Of a stretch of DNA of 64,000 nucleotides, positions 59,423-64,000 are shown piece by piece. The stretch is from Chloranthus sessilifolius (taxonomy: Eukaryota; Streptophyta; Magnoliopsida; Chloranthales; Chloranthaceae): the NCBI GenBank assembly GCA_021018995.1, contig CM037584.1, forward strand, positions 145,345,317 to 145,409,316, given 5' to 3'. Each line of letters opens with the position of its first letter. The first letter of the stretch is position 1. The notes beneath the pieces were generated by a model that saw nothing but the letters and a program-made list of their open reading frames with translations, did no database searches and had not been told where the DNA came from. The position numbers were made by a program, and so were the translations under genes.

Positions 59423-61955
59423 TGTTAAGACCTGAAAAGTACCACTTTTCACCCCTTAACTTAACATTTGATTAGACCCATAGCCACCTAATAAGTCCTT
59501 GTTAAGTGTTTTATGTAGGTAGTACCCAGCAGTGAAATAAGGCCTGGAATCCTACTAAAAAGCCTGTTTTGGCACCAGAAGTCCCTTAGAAGGATGAAGT
59601 CTGAATCTAGACCTAAAAATGAGCCTCGCGCAGTTCAGCTGAGCTTCTCAAGACTCTACAACAACTTCTCGCGCAAATGATTAACTAAAGAGCCTCAGAA
59701 ACATAAACTCGCGTAGCTCTCGTGAAGCTCAAGAATAGAACACCTCGCGTAGTCTCACAAAGTTCAAAGCAGACTTCTCTCAACCGCGCACAGTTCACTC
59801 ACAACGGCTGAGAAGAGAGTGCCTTAGAAGACTCCTCACGCAGCTATTGCGCAGTCACCGCGGGATGCAACTATCAGAAGAGAACTCCTCGCGCAGTTCT
59901 CGCGCCATTCCAGAAGAAAGCGTCCTTCAGAAGTCAAAGCCACCCTCGCGAAGATCAGTTAGGACATGGAACCTCGCACAGCTCAAAACTCATCAAAGCC
60001 TCGCGAGGTAACTCACGAAGCCCAGTGAGGATGAGTGCTCGCGAAGTTCTCGCGCTATTCAAATCTATCCTCGCGAAGATCAACCTCGTGACTGCTTAAG
60101 CTCCAACCCCGCGACAGCTGAGGCTCTGATGTCCACTCAACCTCGCGACTGCCTGAAGAGTAAACCAAATCAACCTTGCGAAGGCGGAAGCTTCAATTTC
60201 AAATTATCCTAGCTAAGAATAAAAGCTATCACGAGACAAGTCTGGGAAACAATGGCTACCTAGCGAAGCTCTGAACCTCAAACTTCCATCTCTTCAGTTG
60301 AGGACTTTCTAGGAATTTCCAACGATTAGGGCACGCACTCCCACGCTCAAATCTCCATGCACTCGCCCAAAGGCATCGAAGGATCACTATTCGACCATGT
60401 GGCATCGTTAAAATTAGGGTTTCCTAACCCTAATGCGCCGCCACACCACTGCTATAAATACCCACACTTAGCTTAGGTTTGGGGGCGGAGACTTTCTTTT
60501 CTTTCTACATCCTGGAATAGCTAGGAACCCATCTCATTTCTGGGAGACCTGATCTGAGATCGTTTAGTTTTTCTTTTTGTAGTTATAAGTAGTTTTCTTT
60601 TTCTTTTTCCTTCTCTCCATAGTCCAGCACTTGCTGGCTATGTCTTTGTATGTATTTTGAACTAGATTAATGGAAGTTCTGTAATAGGATCTGTACTTTG
60701 TGGGATTTGTGTTTGTGTGTGAGATGCTCTGTGCAAGGCTGCTACCTTGTGATCTGCCATTGCTTTGGCTGTGTTTCAAAGCAATGGAGGACTGATTCTA
60801 AGGGCCACTCAGATCCAAGTGACCTGTGTGTCTGGGCTATCATGGTCCTATACAGCCTTAGCCCCACCACAGGACCCACTAGATCTGAAATCCCCATGGG
60901 AGCTTCAGCTGGTAGCCTTGTGACCATGGTGGTAGCAGTGATATTCTTGTTTTGTCTTGGGCTCCGTGAGGAGGATAACCTCTGGGATAGTCTGTGACCA
61001 TTTAAGTGGACAGATTATAGCCTTAGGGTGATTCTAATCCACTGATCTAAGACGGATCCTTCTTCTTTACACCTGAGCTTGTAGAAGCCTGGTGGGAGAT
61101 TATATAGAGGCAGACTCCCCTATATTTGTATAGATCCACCATCAGATGTTGGATCTGATCTGGTTATAGAGATTGTAGGCTGGTGACTGGACCATTGTAG
61201 CCTCACTCAAGCAATGGACAGCTAGATCGAAGGTTGTACTCATCTCTTGCTGGTTCTATGTGTCTGTGCTATCATGGCCCTATATAGCCTTAGCCCCACA
61301 TATAGAGCTTTAGAGGTTGAGGTTCCCTATGGATTCTTGAGCTGGTAGCCTGGATGAAATAGTGCCTGCAATGATTTACTGGTTATGTTTTGACCCATCC
61401 CTGGATAGTGGTTCCCCTATGGGATAATCTGTGACCATTTGAGTGGACAGGTTATAGCCTTAATGGTGGAACCATTGCAGAGTGATGGGTTGGATCCTTT
61501 CTCCTTAGTGGTGATAATGTAGCCACTGGACAGGATTTTTATAGCATCAGATCTGAATCTGACTTATAAAACTCCTCTAATCTGGGTTCAATAACATACT
61601 TCTCACCCTTTTATATTTATTTTCCACACTCCATCCATCCTCTCAACCCTTTCTGTAGTTTAGACATTAAAATACTTAGAATAAGTGACCTTAAACTCCC
61701 CTCCTTTTAGGACTGCCAGATCTGTAGTCAGATCTGGAGGGACTACTAGAGATGGCTCCTTTGAAGCTGTAGATCACCTTTCCTTGTGGGACAAACTCTT
61801 ACTTATCAAAACTTGCTACAATGGACCCTGTATCTTGCAGGTTTAGGATTTCTTAGTTGTGTTGATTCCATCTCCTGTTTTACTCTTTCTTTGATTTTCA
61901 AATAACTTTCACCACCAACCAATAAAGTAAGCACACACTCAGAAACCCGCCAACA
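59423..61955 (+). repeat. 3' LTR of element B
   Basis: 2533 bases, partner of 48512-50999, with the same TATA box (60453-60460) and inverted telo-box (60413-60434). It keeps several intact CGCG motifs where the left copy has CACG or CGCA. Confidence 0.95.
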
Positions 61956-61960
61956 GGCCT
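61956..61960. repeat. right target-site duplication of element B (GGCCT)
   Basis: Exact copy of 48507-48511. Confidence 0.95.
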
Positions 61961-62440
61961 CCTACTCAACCATACCCCAAATACTTAGATTTTTAGCAAC
62001 ATTATCTCAATCCACCAGATTGAATAATTCTTCTTCCACAAGGCCATCAAGTACATCTATTGCACAACAGTCCTCAATGTCCATCTGAGGTTGCCTAGCA
62101 GTATTGTACACATTTAATTGAGCTTTCATGTTCCCAAAGGTCACATCCATCACCCCTGACCTGCATTGTATGCAAGCATTTGCAGTGGCCAAGAATGGCC
62201 TTCCAAGGATGACAGGAATTGGGGTTTTACTTTTGCAAGAGTCCATGTCTAAAACTAGAAAATCAGCAGGATAGTAGAACTTATCCACCCCACCAAAACA
62301 TCCTCCACCACACCCACAGGTCTCCTCTCAGACCTATCAGCCAGCTGGAGCACAACTGATGTGGCTTTTAGCTCCCCCAAACCTAGCTTCTCATACACAG
62401 AATATGGGAGCAGGTTCACACTGGCCCCTAAGTCCAAGAG
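61961..62440 (-). pseudogene. protease remnant of element C
   Basis: On the minus strand MDLGASVNLLPYSVYEKLGL (62437 downward) contains the D-x-G-A-S active-site phrase of retroelement aspartic proteases. KTPIPVILGRPFLATANACI follows further down (62288-62007). The text stops at the insertion of B; the linker to RT resumes at 48428. Fossil. Confidence 0.85.
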
Positions 62441-64000
62441 GGTTGTACCAATGGTATGGTTTCCAATTATGCAGGGGATAGTAGGTACTCCTGCGTCCTG
62501 TAATTTCTCAGGCGTGAAAATGGACAGAACTGACTCAACATGCTTAACAGTAAACCTTTTTGGACAACTACACCTTTGCCTTTCTTTTCTGTGTGCAATA
62601 GTCCTTCAAGAATTTGACATATGCAAGGACCTATTTATAGCATCAAGCAAGGGTAAATTGATCTTGACCTGCTTAAAGGTCTCTATCATTTCCTCCATCT
62701 GAGCATTCCCCTTATCAAAAAGAGATAGGCCAGCAAGTGCATGAGGAAAAGGTAGTAATGGGACTGCTGGTATCACAGCTGCATGCCTTACCACATCATG
62801 GTAAAATATTTATTTTTTTCTTTATTCTTCATTTATTGTTTGTTGTTGGGGCTCAACCTCAACCCCTTTATTTTGCCCTTGCAGATCCATGGCAAGGAAT
62901 GAATTCCTTGGTTCTTTAATACTCATATTTCTTTCATTTTCATTCTCTATGACCTCCTTAGCTACTCTGCCCACTAAGTTGTCAACCACTCTGCCACTAC
63001 TTAGGGTAGTGATTGCATTAACCTCCTCATGGGTAGAGGAGCCTTCCCCAATCATGTCTTGCCCTTTTGGGTTGTCCAAGGGTTGACTAGGCAATTTGCC
63101 CTCCTCTCTTCTGTTCAAAGCATTACATATTTGACCCAGCTGGTCCTCTATTTTTTAATACTTTGCCCATGAGAATTCACAGTTTGGACCAAGTTCTCTA
63201 AATTCTACATAGATGCCAGCATTTTCACTTCAAAGGAAGAGGATCTGGGCTGTTGTGGGGGCAAGAACAACTGATTGGGTTGTGGGGCAAGCAACTAAAA
63301 ATTCTGCCTTGGTGGATAACATTGGTTAAACTGGTGCTGAGGTTTGTATGGCGCTGCCAACTGTTACTGCTGGGCCTGAGGGTTTGTATCTTGTCTCCAC
63401 CTTAAATTTGGGTGGTTTCTCCAGGTCTACCCAGCAGGTTGCTGCCCATATGCTTGGGTAGCATTGGCATGCTCCATAACTAAATCAGGGAATTGATTGG
63501 CTGATGGACAATCTTGAAGTGAATGTGTGAGAGATTAGAATATCAGACATGCCTCTTCCACTTGTGCAGCCATCCTAGGTTGTATCACATTCATCACTTT
63601 GTCAAACTTTAAACTCAGATTGTCCACCTTCCTCTCCAATTTACTTTGGACCTTAACCTCATACATTCCACCTCTAAGGGTGGATTCTTTCACCAACTTA
63701 GCTGGGGTCTGGCTGTCATTGCGAGAAAGTGACTCCTGCTACATGGAGTTCTCCCCTATGATGTCAAACAACTCCCATGCCTCATCAGATGTCTTGTGGA
63801 GGTAACTACCACCACATGAGGCATCCACTATATCCCTACTTTTGGGATTAATTCTTTGGTAAAATACTTGCACAAGTTGCCACTATGGAATTTGATGGTG
63901 GGGACATTGTTTTAACATCTCTTAAAATCACTCCCATGCCTCATAAATATATTCAGTTGAGGACTGAGTAAATGATAATATGTTTGTCCTCATCTGATTG
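62441..64000 (-). pseudogene. gag remnant of element C (runs out of the window)
   Basis: Minus-strand segments include MNRREEGKLPSQPLDNPKGQ (63118 downward), the Athila gag C-terminus, and an FKQVKINLPLLDAI phrase (62690) that precedes the protease in this lineage. Upstream, weaker pieces of the Gln-rich tail, the zinc-knuckle region and the capsid reach the window edge. Fossil with several breaks. Confidence 0.75.

Larger units (their letters stand above)
48512..61955 (+). mobile_element. Element B: Athila-type retrotransposon, 13.4 kb, nested in C, no pol
   Basis: Two LTRs of about 2.5 kb, a tRNA-Asp primer site, a gag region, a long third ORF and a purine tract before the right LTR, with a 5-bp target duplication inside pol of element C. 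I find no protease, RT, RNase H or integrase, so it looks like a non-autonomous family member that would need enzymes from relatives. The ends look whole. The ORFs have a handful of breaks. By eye the LTRs differ by about 6% over their first 270 bases, mostly transitions, suggesting about 2 million years. Confidence 0.93.
37110..64000 (-). mobile_element. Element C: Athila-type retrotransposon, interrupted by element B
   Basis: On the minus strand the parts run from the right edge of the window to the left: gag (to about 62600), protease (62440-62007), then element B (48512-61955), pol (48428-45542), a third ORF (44202-41798), a 3' non-coding region with purine tract, and the LTR 37110-39820. 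The gag start and 5' LTR are beyond the window. The five bases left of the LTR are ATAGG, the likely target duplication. Decayed, with many breaks, and older than B. Confidence 0.88.

Overview
This is nuclear DNA from a flowering plant, most likely a eudicot with a large, transposon-rich genome. The evidence is plant-only LTR retrotransposon lineages (Athila and Tat/Ogre types of Ty3/gypsy), a tRNA-Asp primer site of Athila type, and broken pieces of plant genes: a GATL glycosyltransferase, an RHIP1-like gene and a 14-3-3 gene. I see no intact host gene, no rRNA or tRNA gene and no CRISPR. About nine tenths of the window is retroelement fossil.

Layout. (1) 1-8626, plus strand: 3' part of an Athila-type element (A), with gag, protease, RT, RNase H and integrase remnants, a 2 kb 3' non-coding region and one LTR. 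(2) 8627-13160 and 33587-35640: low-copy DNA holding several unrelated host gene fragments, all on the minus strand. (3) 13166-33581, minus strand: a 20.4 kb Tat/Ogre-type element (E) inserted into (2), with both LTRs, a primer site, a purine tract and a 5-bp target duplication AAAGG. On its antisense (plus) strand it carries two accessory genes, one with a plant mobile domain and one DUF7745-like with a coiled coil. It also holds many tandem repeats and 14 copies of a 27-bp near-perfect palindrome. (4) 35640-37109: 3' end of another Athila-type element (D, plus strand). (5) 37110 to the window end, minus strand: Athila-type element C, inserted into the LTR of D. (6) 48512-61955, plus strand: Athila-type element B, inserted into the pol region of C with target duplication GGCCT. 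B has both LTRs, a tRNA-Asp primer site, gag and a long third ORF, but no recognisable pol, so it would have depended on other elements.

Order of events: D, then C into D, then B into C. By eye the LTR pairs differ by about 6% (B) and about 8% (E). At a commonly used plant rate that suggests roughly 2 and 3 million years (inference). All coding parts of the retroelements are decayed fossils.

The most unusual signals are non-coding or accessory. They are the palindrome family of E; the antisense intron-bearing genes of E; conserved non-coding boxes in the 3' regions of A, B, C and D; a promoter-like block before the third ORF of B and C that shares TCGCGA motifs with their LTRs; TQT (LC8-like) and VIDLT (SUMO-interaction-like) motifs in that ORF; and the row of same-strand host gene fragments, which looks like gene capture by a transposon.
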